Positions 17,554 through 26,662 are shown, counted from the stretch's first letter. The stretch: 64,000 nt of DNA from Flavihumibacter soli (GCF_010692725.1 NZ_JAAFZB010000095.1:682001-746000); one strand, 5' to 3'. A program made the numbers and translations. The notes: generated from the sequence alone by a model not told the origin.

Positions 17554-18567
17554 CTATCCAGCCACCAATCCCAATCCCGCCTCATCACTCAAGACCCACT
17601 TACCGTCCCTGAAATCCGGATCCCGGAAGGGGTTGTTGGTCGTCAGGAAAGGACCATCGAGATCAGCCCAGTCGCAGAGAGGCGCTAAGGCAGCGCCGGC
17701 CAGCGTGCCGCAACTCGTTTCGCTCATGCAACCGATCAGTACCTTCATATTCAGTTCCTTCGCTCTCTGGATCATGCGGAAGCCTTCGGCCATGCCCGCA
17801 CTCTTCATCAGTTTCATGTTGATGCCATGGTATGCACCCTTCACATGGTCTACATCCGCGAAGCGCTGCACGGCTTCATCCGCAATGATCGGCACGGGGC
17901 TGCGTTCCGTTATCCAGGCATTGGAGTCCATATCTTCCTTTGGCATAGGCTGCTCAATCAGCAGGGCCCCCTGCTCTCCAAGCCAGCATGCCATATCCAA
18001 TCCCTGTTGCCTGTCCGTCCAGCCCTGGTTAGCATCAATGAACAGGGGCTTGTTCGTTACTGACCGGATCGTGTTGATCAGTTCCTTGTCGTTATCGCGG
18101 CCCAGCTTCACCTTGATGATATGGCAGTCGCCGGCATCCTGCAGCTTGCGGATGATCATATCCGGGCTGTCTATACCAAGGGTATAAGCTGTCTCCGGCA
18201 TCTTTGAAGGGTCAGAACCGAACATCCGGTAGCAGGGAATATTGTTGAGCTTTCCTGCCAGGTCATGCAGGGCAATGTCGATAGCCGCTTTAATATTGGG
18301 GTCCCCAGGCGACTTCTTATCGAGGTAAGCCATTACCTCCTCAAAATTAAAGGGGTATTTTAACCAGCCCAGGTCGACTGCAGCAAGAAAATTGGTCGCC
18401 GTTTCAATACTTTCCCCCATGTAGGGCACCATAGACGCTTCCCCGTAGCCCGTAAGACCTTCGTGCGAAATTTCCACGAGCATAATCGGGGTAGAGGTGC
18501 GCGAGAATCGGGCAATAGTGAAGGGATATTTTAACTCAAGTTCAAAGGATTTGTAACCAATCTTCAT
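17554..18567 (-). CDS. Dipeptide epimerase (L-Ala-D/L-Glu epimerase type), enolase superfamily
   Basis: A 337-residue enzyme of the muconate-lactonizing subgroup. It starts at the ATG at 18567 (MKIGYKSFELELKYPF). Motifs: KVKLGRDND with the catalytic Lys, FIDANQGW and IEQPM giving Asp and Glu metal ligands, IIADEAV with the third ligand, and GINMKLMKSAG with the second Lys. C-terminal CMSETSCG matches the specificity region of Ala-Glu epimerases, which recycle murein dipeptides by inverting the Glu carbon. It is cytoplasmic. An upstream in-frame ATG at 18648 would overlap the divergent promoter region and is not chosen. Confidence 0.88.
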   Translation of the reverse strand: MKIGYKSFELELKYPFTIARFSRTSTPIMLVEISHEGLTGYGEASMVPYMGESIETATNFLAAVDLGWLKYPFNFEEVMAYLDKKSPGDPNIKAAIDIALHDLAGKLNNIPCYRMFGSDPSKMPETAYTLGIDSPDMIIRKLQDAGDCHIIKVKLGRDNDKELINTIRSVTNKPLFIDANQGWTDRQQGLDMACWLGEQGALLIEQPMPKEDMDSNAWITERSPVPIIADEAVQRFADVDHVKGAYHGINMKLMKSAGMAEGFRMIQRAKELNMKVLIGCMSETSCGTLAGAALAPLCDWADLDGPFLTTNNPFRDPDFRDGKWVLSDEAGLGLVAG

Positions 18568-18662
18568 TCTTTTTCGTCTATAAGGGAAAATATGTACAAA
18601 TGTGCAAAATAGAATTCCCGCAGGTACATAACAGTTCAAATAATCCAAATAATTTTACAGTC

Positions 18663-19796
18663 ATGAAACCTCCCGTTCTATCCCGTGCCGTCCTGCTCTT
18701 CCTCGCAGTCTTCATTGTCAGCTGCAGCGCCGGCAAGCGTTCACTCGAAAAGGGGAACTACGACCAGGCTGTTTACAAAGCCGTTAACAGGCTGCAGAAG
18801 GATACCGACAACCGCAAGGCCCTGCGAACACTGGGTGAGGCTTACGGATATGCCACTGGCGATCATATGGATAACATCCGGGAGGCAAAACTATCTTCCG
18901 ATATATTACGCTGGGAACGGGTGATTGGTGAATACCAGGCCATGAACGCCCTAATCGACGAGATAAAAAGATGCCCTTCCTGCCGAACAGCCGTTCAGTT
19001 GCCCGAGAAGTATACCCGCGAGGTGGCTGAAGCGAAGGAGAATGCCGCGGCTATCCGTTACGCAAGAGGTCTTAAGCTGCTGGAAGAAAAGAACCGGCAG
19101 AGCGCCAAACAGGCTTACTACGATTTCGAGAAAGCTGAAGAGCTGTCGCCTGGCTATAAGGATGTGATTCAGAAGCTGGATGAGGCCTACTGGGCTGCGG
19201 TCATCAAAGTGGTGGTCGAACCAGTACAACTGGGACGCAGTATCTATCAATACAGTAATGAATATTTCCAGAATAAGATCTATGAGTACCTGGAAAATTA
19301 CGAGCAGCGCAGCTTTATTAAATTCTATACGCCAAGGGAGGCCCGCCGCCAGGATCTTATTCCCGATCAGGTGCTCAGCCTGAACTTCGACGACTTTGTT
19401 GTCGGCCAGACTTACGTGAAAGAAAAGGTGGAAGAGGTGAAACGCGATAGTGTAAAGGTGGGAACCGCAGAAGGCAAGGATGTGTACGGTACTGTGAAAG
19501 CGAAGGTCAGCATCTTCGAGAAGACTGTCAGCAGTGGCGGCTTGCTGAACGTAATGGTTACAGACTGGCATACAAAGAACACCATTACTCAGGAGAGAAT
19601 GGAGGGCACCTACGTATGGCAGACTACCTGGGGAAGCTATAAAGGTGACGAGCGGGCTTTAAGGAACGAGGATAAGTCGCTGATCAAAAGACGCGAAACC
19701 TTGCCACCCCCGCCGCAGGAACTGTTCATAGAATTCACTAAACCCCTTTATGCCCAGCTGACTGATAAGATAAGGCGGTTTTATTCGAAGTATTAA
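18663..19796 (+). CDS. Lipoprotein with tetratricopeptide-like N-terminal half
   Basis: A 377-residue lipoprotein (lipobox IVSC, Cys21). The start is the ATG at 18663, directly before a clean signal sequence. Residues about 25-180 are helical and charged with TPR-like spacing (RSLEKGNYDQAVYKAVNRL; FEKAEELSPGYKDV). The C-terminal half is a beta-rich domain (VLSLNFDDFVV ... GKDVYGTVKAKV ... GDERAL) that recurs in the lipoprotein at 20017-20682. Function unknown. It is divergent from the dipeptide epimerase gene. Confidence 0.8.
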   Translation: MKPPVLSRAVLLFLAVFIVSCSAGKRSLEKGNYDQAVYKAVNRLQKDTDNRKALRTLGEAYGYATGDHMDNIREAKLSSDILRWERVIGEYQAMNALIDEIKRCPSCRTAVQLPEKYTREVAEAKENAAAIRYARGLKLLEEKNRQSAKQAYYDFEKAEELSPGYKDVIQKLDEAYWAAVIKVVVEPVQLGRSIYQYSNEYFQNKIYEYLENYEQRSFIKFYTPREARRQDLIPDQVLSLNFDDFVVGQTYVKEKVEEVKRDSVKVGTAEGKDVYGTVKAKVSIFEKTVSSGGLLNVMVTDWHTKNTITQERMEGTYVWQTTWGSYKGDERALRNEDKSLIKRRETLPPPPQELFIEFTKPLYAQLTDKIRRFYSKY

Positions 19797-20014
19797 GTTA
19801 TAAGTGGTACGTAATAAGTTATAAGTGCGTATTTGAGAAGTTAAGACTGGGAGCGTTTATAAACCTTTAGAGCATGTAAGTGTCAAATATGTTATTTGCC
19901 CGGGATAGGTGAAAATTAAGTAATTCAAAAATTGATTACCTTAATAGAAATAAACAGGCAAAATCTCCGTCGACATAACCTGCCTTATAACGTATGACTT
20001 ATTACTTACAACTC
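19797..20014. repeat. ATAAGT/GTAATAAGT-type dispersed repeat
   Basis: The stop TAA of the preceding gene runs into GTTATAAGTGG and a repeated ATAAGTTATAAGT series (19797-19830). At 19997-20014 lies ACTTATTACTTACAACTC, the exact reverse complement of 18 bases inside the TPP riboswitch P3 arm (4273-4290). No gene is seen here. Confidence 0.7.
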
Positions 20015-20016
20015 TT

Positions 20017-20682
20017 ATGAGACTCTCCCTCCTCCTTCTCCTCCTCCTCACCCTTTCCGCCTGCGGAACTGCCGGTAAGAGTAGTAAGCGTGCTCCCAAA
20101 CGGGTTGTGCCTGTTGCTTTTAACATCAAAACCGAGAATAACTCAGAGCTGAATTTTGTCAATATGGATTATTACCGCCTGAAGATTCTCGATCAGCTGA
20201 AGGATTTTCAGAACGTGCAGCTTACCCTCGCGGAACCGGACGAGGAGCCAGAGGTCATCCTGAATTTGAATATTGACAATTTCGTTCTATGGCCGCGTGA
20301 TGAACGGGTAAGCCGACGCAGCTTAAGCCGGACGGTGCAGACCGGTACGGATGCCAATGGTAAACCCGTCTACCAGACTGTTCGGGCGACCGTTGACGTC
20401 GTCCAGGTTCAGCAGCGTTCCAATGCCCGTTTCGTAGTGGAAATGACAATAAAGGGAAGTCCCGGTAAGACCTATAAGCGGAGCTATTCCCCTAATTATA
20501 ACTACTCGACTGTTTATGCCGACAATATCCAGGGCGACTCGCGTGCGGTGGATCCTCAGCTATACTTTTCCCGCGGACCAGCCATCGACCCCGAAACGAT
20601 TGATTTCCTGTTCAGCCTTTCAAATGAGATGGTGCAGAATGTTTCCGTGCAGCTTCGGTCATATTACCGTAACGAACAGTAG
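20017..20682 (+). CDS. Lipoprotein sharing a domain with the 18663 lipoprotein
   Basis: A 221-residue lipoprotein (lipobox LSAC, Cys16). After a basic spacer (KSSKRAPKRV) comes a domain that lines up with the C-terminal half of the protein encoded at 18663-19796: ILNLNIDNFVL against VLSLNFDDFVV, GKPVYQTVRATV against GKDVYGTVKAKV, and GDSRAV against GDERAL. The two are tandem paralogues of one domain, one with and one without a TPR-like half. Function unknown; probably periplasmic and membrane-anchored. Confidence 0.75.
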   Translation: MRLSLLLLLLLTLSACGTAGKSSKRAPKRVVPVAFNIKTENNSELNFVNMDYYRLKILDQLKDFQNVQLTLAEPDEEPEVILNLNIDNFVLWPRDERVSRRSLSRTVQTGTDANGKPVYQTVRATVDVVQVQQRSNARFVVEMTIKGSPGKTYKRSYSPNYNYSTVYADNIQGDSRAVDPQLYFSRGPAIDPETIDFLFSLSNEMVQNVSVQLRSYYRNEQ

Positions 20683-20720
20683 AATAGTTCCGCTGGCATA
20701 GGTCTGAAATCATTTTTCGG

Positions 20721-20728
20721 TACATTTG
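20721..20728 (+). promoter_or_regulatory. -7 element TACATTTG
   Basis: TACATTTG matches TAnnTTTG and ends 5 bp before the ATG at 20734, implying a near-leaderless transcript of the following gene. Confidence 0.4.
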
Positions 20729-20733
20729 CCGCG

Positions 20734-21720
20734 ATGGATAATACAGTCTACAATCCTTTTACCAACCTGGATTTCAGGGGCAGCCGATGCTTCCTTACCG
20801 GTACCGAAGTACTTCCCGGCGAAGAGATCAATGTGTTCCCCGCATGGATCATGGAACAGTTCGCGCTAACCGACCGGCCGTTCAAACTGCTGGACGAAAG
20901 TATGGCCACTTACGGAGCCCTCAAGGTTCCCTGCTCCGCAGAGGCACGCAGCGCCATTGAAACTCTGGATGAAGAGATCAGCCAGGCCTTCACTTCCGGG
21001 TACGAAGCTGTCAGCGGTCTTCTTTCCCTGAAACTATTCCAGTGGATGGGCAAACTCGTTTACGGTATTATCTACAATGAGCTGCGGATAGGCATGCGCC
21101 AGCAGCAGGCTAGCGGCGAGCCCTTCCAGCTTTCTGAAGGGCTAAAATATAAGTTCGGCAATCTGCAGCTGATGCTGCAGTCGCTCACCCGGCCGATGGA
21201 ATTTGAAGAGCGCAGCCCCTGGACGATCAAAACATTTAGGGTTGAAAATACTCCCGGCGTTTTCAACTACCGCGATGAGATCAATACGCTTACCTTTTCC
21301 CTGGCAATGAACGACTTTGGCATCATTGCATGCCTGCAGGATAACGGCACGAATGCCATCTACAACCAGGAGATCCTCGATAAGATTACGGGTAAAGAGC
21401 TGAAGGCCATTCAATACGAAGAGCTGATCGCACGCTTCTACTATTCCAATTACCTGTTTAATCGTCTCCCGGAATACACGGTGCTGCCTACTCCCGGAAT
21501 GGTGTACATCGAAGCGATGCCATTGCGCGGAATGAGCAGCAAACCCTTATTCGACCACTGGCAGGCAAAACCTTACGGCCAGGTATTGGAGAACTTCTGG
21601 AAGCCCTGGGGATTTTCGCTGTTCGAGATCATTAAAGACCCGGAGAATCCCATGAGCTTCCTGCTTGATGCGGAGGGCAATTTCAACCCGGATGGAGATA
21701 GTAAAATCAAGGAATCTTAA
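20734..21720 (+). CDS. Conserved hypothetical protein
   Basis: A 328-residue soluble protein without signal peptide or clear membrane helix. The N-terminus (RCFLTGTEVLPGEEINVFPAW) has the shape of an HNH-type zinc-finger start (Cys..Cys..EH-x-FP-x-W) but lacks the second Cys and the His. The rest is helical and aromatic (FQWMGKLVYGIIYNELRIG) with several acidic stretches. I do not recognise the family beyond a conserved Bacteroidota hypothetical. The pentapeptide gene begins 18 bp after the stop. Confidence 0.7.
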   Translation: MDNTVYNPFTNLDFRGSRCFLTGTEVLPGEEINVFPAWIMEQFALTDRPFKLLDESMATYGALKVPCSAEARSAIETLDEEISQAFTSGYEAVSGLLSLKLFQWMGKLVYGIIYNELRIGMRQQQASGEPFQLSEGLKYKFGNLQLMLQSLTRPMEFEERSPWTIKTFRVENTPGVFNYRDEINTLTFSLAMNDFGIIACLQDNGTNAIYNQEILDKITGKELKAIQYEELIARFYYSNYLFNRLPEYTVLPTPGMVYIEAMPLRGMSSKPLFDHWQAKPYGQVLENFWKPWGFSLFEIIKDPENPMSFLLDAEGNFNPDGDSKIKES

Positions 21721-21738
21721 AAGCTTCAATAACACCGC

Positions 21739-22311
21739 ATGAGCAAAAATTATATCGAAGATCAAACATTCGACCGCCAGGACTTTTCGGAAAGTCCCCT
21801 CGAAAAAGGAGAATATGAGAACTGCAGCTTTACAAACTGTAATTTCTCCAATTCCGACCTCTCGAACATCATCTTTTCCGAGTGCCTGTTCAGCGATTGC
21901 AATCTGAGCCTGGCGCAGCTTAAAGGGACTGCCTTTCGCGATGTCCGGTTTAAGAATTGTAAACTGCTTGGGCTGCATTTTCAGAACTGCAACGAATTCC
22001 TGCTTGCCATGGATTTCGAGAACTGCATTCTTAACCTCGCTTCTTTCTATAAACTGAAGCTGAAAAAAACACGTTTCATTAATTCGAGCCTCCAGGAAGC
22101 CGACTTTTCGGAAGCGGACCTTAGCGGTTCCTCATTTGATAATTCCGACTTGGCCAAAGCGACCTTTGACAATACCATCCTCGAGAAGGCTGATCTACGT
22201 ACCGCATACAATTATTCCATCGACCCGGAACAGAACCGACTCAAGAAAGCCAGGTTCTCTATTCCCGCTGTCACCGGCCTGCTACACCGGTATGATATTA
22301 TGATCGATTAG
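21739..22311 (+). CDS. Pentapeptide repeat protein
   Basis: A 190-residue right-handed beta-helix made of A(D/N)Lxx units: CSFTNCNFSNSDLSNIIF, CLFSDCNLSLAQLKG, FKNCKLLGLHFQNC, then LQEADFSEADLSGSSFDNSD. A break near residue 95 (FLLAMDFENC) resembles the two-block layout of Qnr proteins, which mimic DNA and protect gyrase. Length is slightly under the usual ~215 residues of Qnr. It may be Qnr-like or another pentapeptide protein; quinolone protection is not shown by the sequence. Confidence 0.85.
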   Translation: MSKNYIEDQTFDRQDFSESPLEKGEYENCSFTNCNFSNSDLSNIIFSECLFSDCNLSLAQLKGTAFRDVRFKNCKLLGLHFQNCNEFLLAMDFENCILNLASFYKLKLKKTRFINSSLQEADFSEADLSGSSFDNSDLAKATFDNTILEKADLRTAYNYSIDPEQNRLKKARFSIPAVTGLLHRYDIMID

Positions 22312-22848
22312 GCGCTTTGACAATTTCACAGCATGTCTTATTTCTTTAAAGTTAAATTTAGGCGGCAAGGCTTGATCCGAAATGTCATGATTTTCCAGGG
22401 ATTTTGTATAGGTCTTGTTTAGGTCATCTAGTGGTTAGTCCGCTAAATTAGTGGACTAACCTTAACATGTGTACAAGAAGTTGGCTTGCTGTAGCAGGAA
22501 AAAGGTTTTTAATATGCCCGTCACAAATAAACATCCCTGCCAGAACCCAGGTTTATGAAACAAAAGATAGTCTGATTTTCTTTAAAAGAAATATTACGTA
22601 TTTTGTTTCGCCAGCGTTTTCTCGCCAAAGGCCTGCTATCTAATGCGCGACCACCTTCGGGGTCGGCGGGACGGATTAACATATTTCTACAAACCTTCGA
22701 TACCTTCGGCATCGGTACATAAAGGCATCTTTCCTAAACCAACATCTCCGGTCCCGACAACTGGAACCTGCCCTAGCTAAGGACTGTCAAATGAATTCCG
22801 CAAATCGAGGTTCCGCAGCATCTATTAGCAAATTGACAAATCAGCAAA
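22312..22848. other. Intergenic region with hairpins, no gene
   Basis: No convincing coding frame. A strong stem GGTTAGTCC / GGACTAACC (22433-22461) carries an inner CTAA/TTAG pairing and may be a terminator. Two look-alike hairpins with a CC-TTC-GG tip follow: CGACC-A-CCTTCGG-GGTCG (22648-22665) and CGAT-A-CCTTCGG-C-ATCG (22698-22714). The right end (about 22815-22848) is a TTTGCTAAT-type repeat reaching the stop of the next gene. Confidence 0.6.
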
Positions 22849-23562
22849 TTACCGAATTCCCCCCTTATATTTCCGGTACGATTCCCGGATATACAACTGC
22901 ATGTCATATGCCGACTTCGCCTTAACAAAGTCGTAGGAAGGTCGGTATCGCGAGAGGAATTCGTTGAGTTCCCCGCCGCGCAGGTCTGTGGCATTGCTGA
23001 CGACCATGACATTGAACTTCCGGTCGACAAACCGTTCCTGTTCTTCAATCAGAAGTTTTTGTTGAAAACGATATTCTTTGCTTTTCTTCCTTGTAAGCAC
23101 TGAATACAACCCACCCAGGTTGAGGGAGAGTAAAGTCGATTTGCTCCGGGGTGCATCGACCATAAATATATCTTTGACCCCCGGCGGCTTAAAATTAAAC
23201 TCTTTTTCAAACTCCGCCCGGTTAGCCAGGGAATCAGTGGGGTCACTTCGACGGGCTGATATGATGACATCTTTCAGGACGATGCTGCTTTTGTCCAGTT
23301 CTATTTTCAGGGGTCCGCTTATTACTTGGACTGACAGGCGAAACGACTTGTAATACTCTTTGTAAACAATAAGCGTATCCCCATGTGCGACCGTGATATT
23401 GAACTTTCCCTTCAAGCCGCTTGTTGTCGTGGCTGCCGGTGAGCGGATAATTGCGCCTGTAACCGGCTCCCCGGTCTGTTTATCGACAATTGTTCCGGAT
23501 AGCTGCTGCCCGTAAGCGCATACATTCAGGGCAAGCAGGAAGCATGCTAGCAGTAATTTCAT
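22849..23562 (-). CDS. Carboxypeptidase-regulatory-like domain protein, exported
   Basis: About 237 residues from the ATG at 23562 (MKLLLACFLLALNVCAYGQ, signal peptide). The CarboxypepD_reg-like domain spans roughly residues 20-105 (LSGTIVDKQTGEPVTGAIIRS ... LSVQVISGPLKIELD). The C-terminal half is charged and unassigned (DAPRSKSTLLSLNLGG, SKEYRFQQKLLIEEQERFVDR), a layout common in Bacteroidota proteins of this type without a TonB barrel. The upstream ATG at 23583 is possible. The stop codon abuts a repeat. Confidence 0.8.
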   Translation of the reverse strand: MKLLLACFLLALNVCAYGQQLSGTIVDKQTGEPVTGAIIRSPAATTTSGLKGKFNITVAHGDTLIVYKEYYKSFRLSVQVISGPLKIELDKSSIVLKDVIISARRSDPTDSLANRAEFEKEFNFKPPGVKDIFMVDAPRSKSTLLSLNLGGLYSVLTRKKSKEYRFQQKLLIEEQERFVDRKFNVMVVSNATDLRGGELNEFLSRYRPSYDFVKAKSAYDMQLYIRESYRKYKGGIR

Positions 23563-23639
23563 GGCCATCCGGATTAAACACAAAAATAAGACGTGGAAAA
23601 TTGTTAAGGCGTTGTTTAACAGTATTTAACAAGTCAATG

Positions 23640-23800
23640 TGGCAATTTGCTAATGAGATAATTTGCTAATGGAAGGTGGTGAAACTTTGACTGTCAGTGG
23701 CAATCGGCAAGGGAGAGAACGGAAGGATGAGACCGCTCGTACCTCAGGAGATGAGTATTAAAAGGCTGACACCCCATTAACAAATTAGCAAATTATCACA
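23640..23800. repeat. TTTGCTAAT-type word repeats
   Basis: AATTTGCTAATGAGATAATTTGCTAATG at the left end and AACAAATTAGCAAATTATCAC at the right end, the latter running to the stop codon of the minus-strand oxidoreductase. The middle (23675-23760) is not repetitive. Confidence 0.7.
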
Positions 23801-25231
23801 TTAACTAATTTGAAATACATCCTTAAGCGCCCTCTTTGCGGCATGATAGCCGCACATGCCATGAACGCCGCCGCCGGGAGGGGTGGACGAAGAGCAGATA
23901 TACAGGCCTTTTGCGGAAGTCCGGTAAGGTGACCAGCGTAATGCAGGGCGGGTGAAGAGCTGCCCTATGTCGATCGCGCCGCCGTTAATATCGCCGCCGA
24001 TATAGTTCGGGTTATAGCATTCCATATCGCGCGAATTCATCACATGCCGGGCAAGGATGCGATCTTTGAATCCCGGTGCGTAACGCTCTACCTGGCTTTC
24101 GATGGCTTCGGTCATGTCTGCATTCGAATTTTTCGGTACGTGGCAGTATGCCCAGACACTGTGCTTTCCTGCCGGCGCTCTCGAAGGGTCTGAAATACTG
24201 GGCTGCGCCAGCAGTACGAAGGGCTTTTCAGGATGCCGCCCCTGCCAGGTCTGCTGTTCGGAGTCGGCGATCTCTGCCATTGTACTCCCTAAATGTACCG
24301 TTCCGGCCTGCCGGCAACGGCTGTTCTTAAAAGGTATCGGCTCGTCGAGTGCCCAGTCCATTTTAAAGACCCCCATGCCGTAGCGGTAGCGCTCGAGCTG
24401 CCACTTGTAGATGGTAGAGAATTTATGTCCTGCGATCTTTAGCAACTGCTTTGGCGTGATGTCAAACAGCACGGCATGCGAGGAGGGCAGCTGGTTCATA
24501 GACGTGATCATGCGCCCGGTCTCAATTCTCCCGCCAAGGGCCGTAAAATAGCTGGCTAATGCATTCGCGATAGAAGCTGAGCCGCCTTTCGGTATCGGCC
24601 AGCCGTACTCGTGGCCGGAAGCCATCAGTACAAGCGCTATGGCAGAGGTGCCGATATATGTCAGGGGCAGCATGGAGTGCGCGGCCATGCCGGCAACCAA
24701 TGCGCGTGCACCGGTGGTTTGAAAGTTTCTTGCAAGGACAGTCGCCGGCAGGAGAGCCTTCATGCCGAATTTAGCCAGTGCAGCCGGGTTTTCAGGGATC
24801 CGGAGCGGGCCAAGAAGGTCATTCATCAGGCCAGGCCAGTCTTTCAGCAAGCGGGTAAAGAGTGTAGCGTAGGTCTGGTCATCTTTAGTCAGCCAGCGTG
24901 CGGTTTCATCAATGGATTTTGTAAGGAACGCGGCGCTGCCGTCGCGGAAAGGGTGCGCGGCGGCTACTGCTGGAAAAATATATTCCAGGCCATGCTTCTG
25001 GAGCGGCAGCTTACTAAAGAAAGGCGATCCGAAAGCCAGTGGATGTACCGCAGAGCAGATATCATGCGTAAAGCCCGGCAGGGTTAATTCCGCAGACCGC
25101 AGTCCGCCGCCAATGGTATCTTTACCCTCAATGATCAGGACGTTCAGTCCTTCCTGCTGCATGGCGATGGCCGCCGCCAGTCCGTTAGGACCGGAGCCTA
25201 CTACTACCGCGTCGAAGTCTCTCTTTCCCAT
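23801..25231 (-). CDS. FAD-dependent phytoene-desaturase-like oxidoreductase
   Basis: A 476-residue flavoprotein of the COG1233 type. N-terminal dinucleotide motif DAVVVGSGPNGLAAA followed by the acidic residue in VLIIEGKDTIGGGLRS. The C-terminal FAD block is YICSSSTPPGGGVHGMCGYHAA, the usual end of the family. Substrates range from carotenoids to retinoids. No carotenoid genes (crtB, crtI partner) are nearby, so the role is open. The repeat to its left ends at the stop codon. Confidence 0.88.
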   Translation of the reverse strand: MGKRDFDAVVVGSGPNGLAAAIAMQQEGLNVLIIEGKDTIGGGLRSAELTLPGFTHDICSAVHPLAFGSPFFSKLPLQKHGLEYIFPAVAAAHPFRDGSAAFLTKSIDETARWLTKDDQTYATLFTRLLKDWPGLMNDLLGPLRIPENPAALAKFGMKALLPATVLARNFQTTGARALVAGMAAHSMLPLTYIGTSAIALVLMASGHEYGWPIPKGGSASIANALASYFTALGGRIETGRMITSMNQLPSSHAVLFDITPKQLLKIAGHKFSTIYKWQLERYRYGMGVFKMDWALDEPIPFKNSRCRQAGTVHLGSTMAEIADSEQQTWQGRHPEKPFVLLAQPSISDPSRAPAGKHSVWAYCHVPKNSNADMTEAIESQVERYAPGFKDRILARHVMNSRDMECYNPNYIGGDINGGAIDIGQLFTRPALRWSPYRTSAKGLYICSSSTPPGGGVHGMCGYHAAKRALKDVFQIS

Positions 25232-25415
25232 TAGCTATCAGGTGTCAGCTTTCAGCTATCAGACATATCTCTACATCCTTCCACCTACCTTTCGGCTTTT
25301 TTTTTATAAGTTACGAACGAAGAATTATGAAACCGCTGGTTAAGTTATACACAATTTGTGCTTTCCTGTTAATAACCCCAGACATTATGATAGGGTCGTC
25401 TTTCAACATCAAGAA

Positions 25416-25952
25416 ATGGAACTTCAATCAAACCGATTAAGGATCAGGGAACTCGCTTTAACTGACCTGTTGGAGATACATCAACTTCATTCATTCCCTG
25501 AGACTGATGAATTTAATACACTGGGAATTCCTGCTAATATCGGGATTACAGAATCTTTGTTATCAGGATGGATCAGGCAACAAAATGTGAATCCGAGAAC
25601 GACTTACATTTTTTGCATTGAACTTTTAGAAACAAACAGATTCATTGGACTTGCTGCAATTACTTTAGGCAAACTGAACTATAAAATTGCTGAAGTCTGG
25701 TATAAAATTCATCCCGGTTGCTGGGGTAAAGGCTATGCAACCGAAGCGCTGAGTACGCTTATAGAATTTGGCTTCCGGGACCTGGGGCTCCATCGGATTG
25801 AAGCCGGCTGTGCAACAGGAAATATAGCATCCATTAAAGTGCTTGAGAAAGTGGGTATGTCAAGGGAAGGAAGCAAAAGAAAGATCTTACCGATCAGGGG
25901 AGAATGGGTGGATAATTACTTTTACTCCATTCTTGAGACTGAATTAGAATAA
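25416..25952 (+). CDS. GNAT family N-acetyltransferase (RimJ/RimL type)
   Basis: 178 residues from the ATG at 25416 (MELQSNRLRIRELALTDL). The RimJ-like order is clear: FIGLAAITLGKLNYKIAEVWY, acetyl-CoA loop PGCWGKGYATEALSTLI, FGFRDLGLHRIEAGC, and NIASIKVLEKVGMSREG. These enzymes acetylate protein N-termini or small molecules. It begins the AT-richer stretch of the window and stands alone. An upstream ATG at 25356 is less likely. Confidence 0.88.
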   Translation: MELQSNRLRIRELALTDLLEIHQLHSFPETDEFNTLGIPANIGITESLLSGWIRQQNVNPRTTYIFCIELLETNRFIGLAAITLGKLNYKIAEVWYKIHPGCWGKGYATEALSTLIEFGFRDLGLHRIEAGCATGNIASIKVLEKVGMSREGSKRKILPIRGEWVDNYFYSILETELE

Positions 25953-25975
25953 GCCTGCAAGCACTAATTTCATCG

Positions 25976-26197
25976 CTACGCAAAGGTTTTTCTATTACAA
26001 TTTCTCAATAACGGATTGTAATGACGTTTCTTTTCAGGATCATTTTCGGGCTCCTTTGCAGGGTTGCCGGAAGTGATTATATTTAAAATAGAAACACCGG
26101 CGAAAAATGGAAAACCTATCAGGTCATAGATTGAAGTAGATAGTGGAATTAATCCGGTGCAAAATGCCCTTACGATTAAGCCGACCAAAACAGACAC
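25976..26197 (-). CDS. Possible small membrane protein
   Basis: A 73-residue frame with hydrophobic stretches (LVGLIVRAFCTGLIPL and GFPFFAGVSILNII) and a charged tail (NPAKEPENDPEKKRHYN). It begins 15 bp from the divergent start of the next gene. No family is recognised and it could be chance. Confidence 0.35.
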   Translation of the reverse strand: MSVLVGLIVRAFCTGLIPLSTSIYDLIGFPFFAGVSILNIITSGNPAKEPENDPEKKRHYNPLLRNCNRKTFA

Positions 26198-26212
26198 GTA
26201 AAATCATCACAA

Positions 26213-26662
26213 ATGAGAAAATTGCTACTGCTTGTATTTGTTTCCCTTAGTCTTTCGGCTAACGCTCAATTGAACGGGGCTCCGGAATTTAAATTTAATC
26301 ATCTCGCAATATCTGTTAGTAACCTTCAAACATCAGCAGAGTTTTATAACCGAGTGCTCGGATTAGAAGAAATTGCAAACCGGGGTAAAGTTGAGGGTGT
26401 TCGCTGGTTTTCATTTGGTGATGGAAGAGAACTCCATTTAATATCAATTGTTAAAAAGGGCGTTACAACAAATAAAGCTGTCCATCTGGCTCTCACTTCC
26501 TCCAGTTTTGACTCGTTTGTTACTAAATTGCAAAGCCTGAAGATCCCTTATTCTGATTGGCCGGGAAATGTGAACAAAGTCAATGTCCGGGCAGATGGAA
26601 TTAAGCAAATTTTCTTCCAGGATCCTGATGGGTATTGGATTGAAGTCAATAGCGAAAATTAA
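26213..26662 (+). CDS. Exported VOC/glyoxalase-like protein
   Basis: 149 residues: a signal peptide (ending SANAQ, residue 19) precedes a single vicinal-oxygen-chelate domain. FNHLAISVSNLQTSAEFYNRVLG carries the first metal His, KAVHLALTS the next, and FFQDPDGYWIEVN the terminal Glu. Export is unusual for this family, which is mostly cytoplasmic. Substrate unknown. Confidence 0.85.
   Translation: MRKLLLLVFVSLSLSANAQLNGAPEFKFNHLAISVSNLQTSAEFYNRVLGLEEIANRGKVEGVRWFSFGDGRELHLISIVKKGVTTNKAVHLALTSSSFDSFVTKLQSLKIPYSDWPGNVNKVNVRADGIKQIFFQDPDGYWIEVNSEN

Noticed and set aside
21739-22311. Calling the pentapeptide protein a fluoroquinolone-resistance Qnr
   Set aside because: Layout is only Qnr-like; many pentapeptide proteins are unrelated to gyrase protection.
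24611-25087. 158-codon frame on the plus strand
   Set aside because: Antisense to the FAD oxidoreductase, whose motifs are unambiguous.
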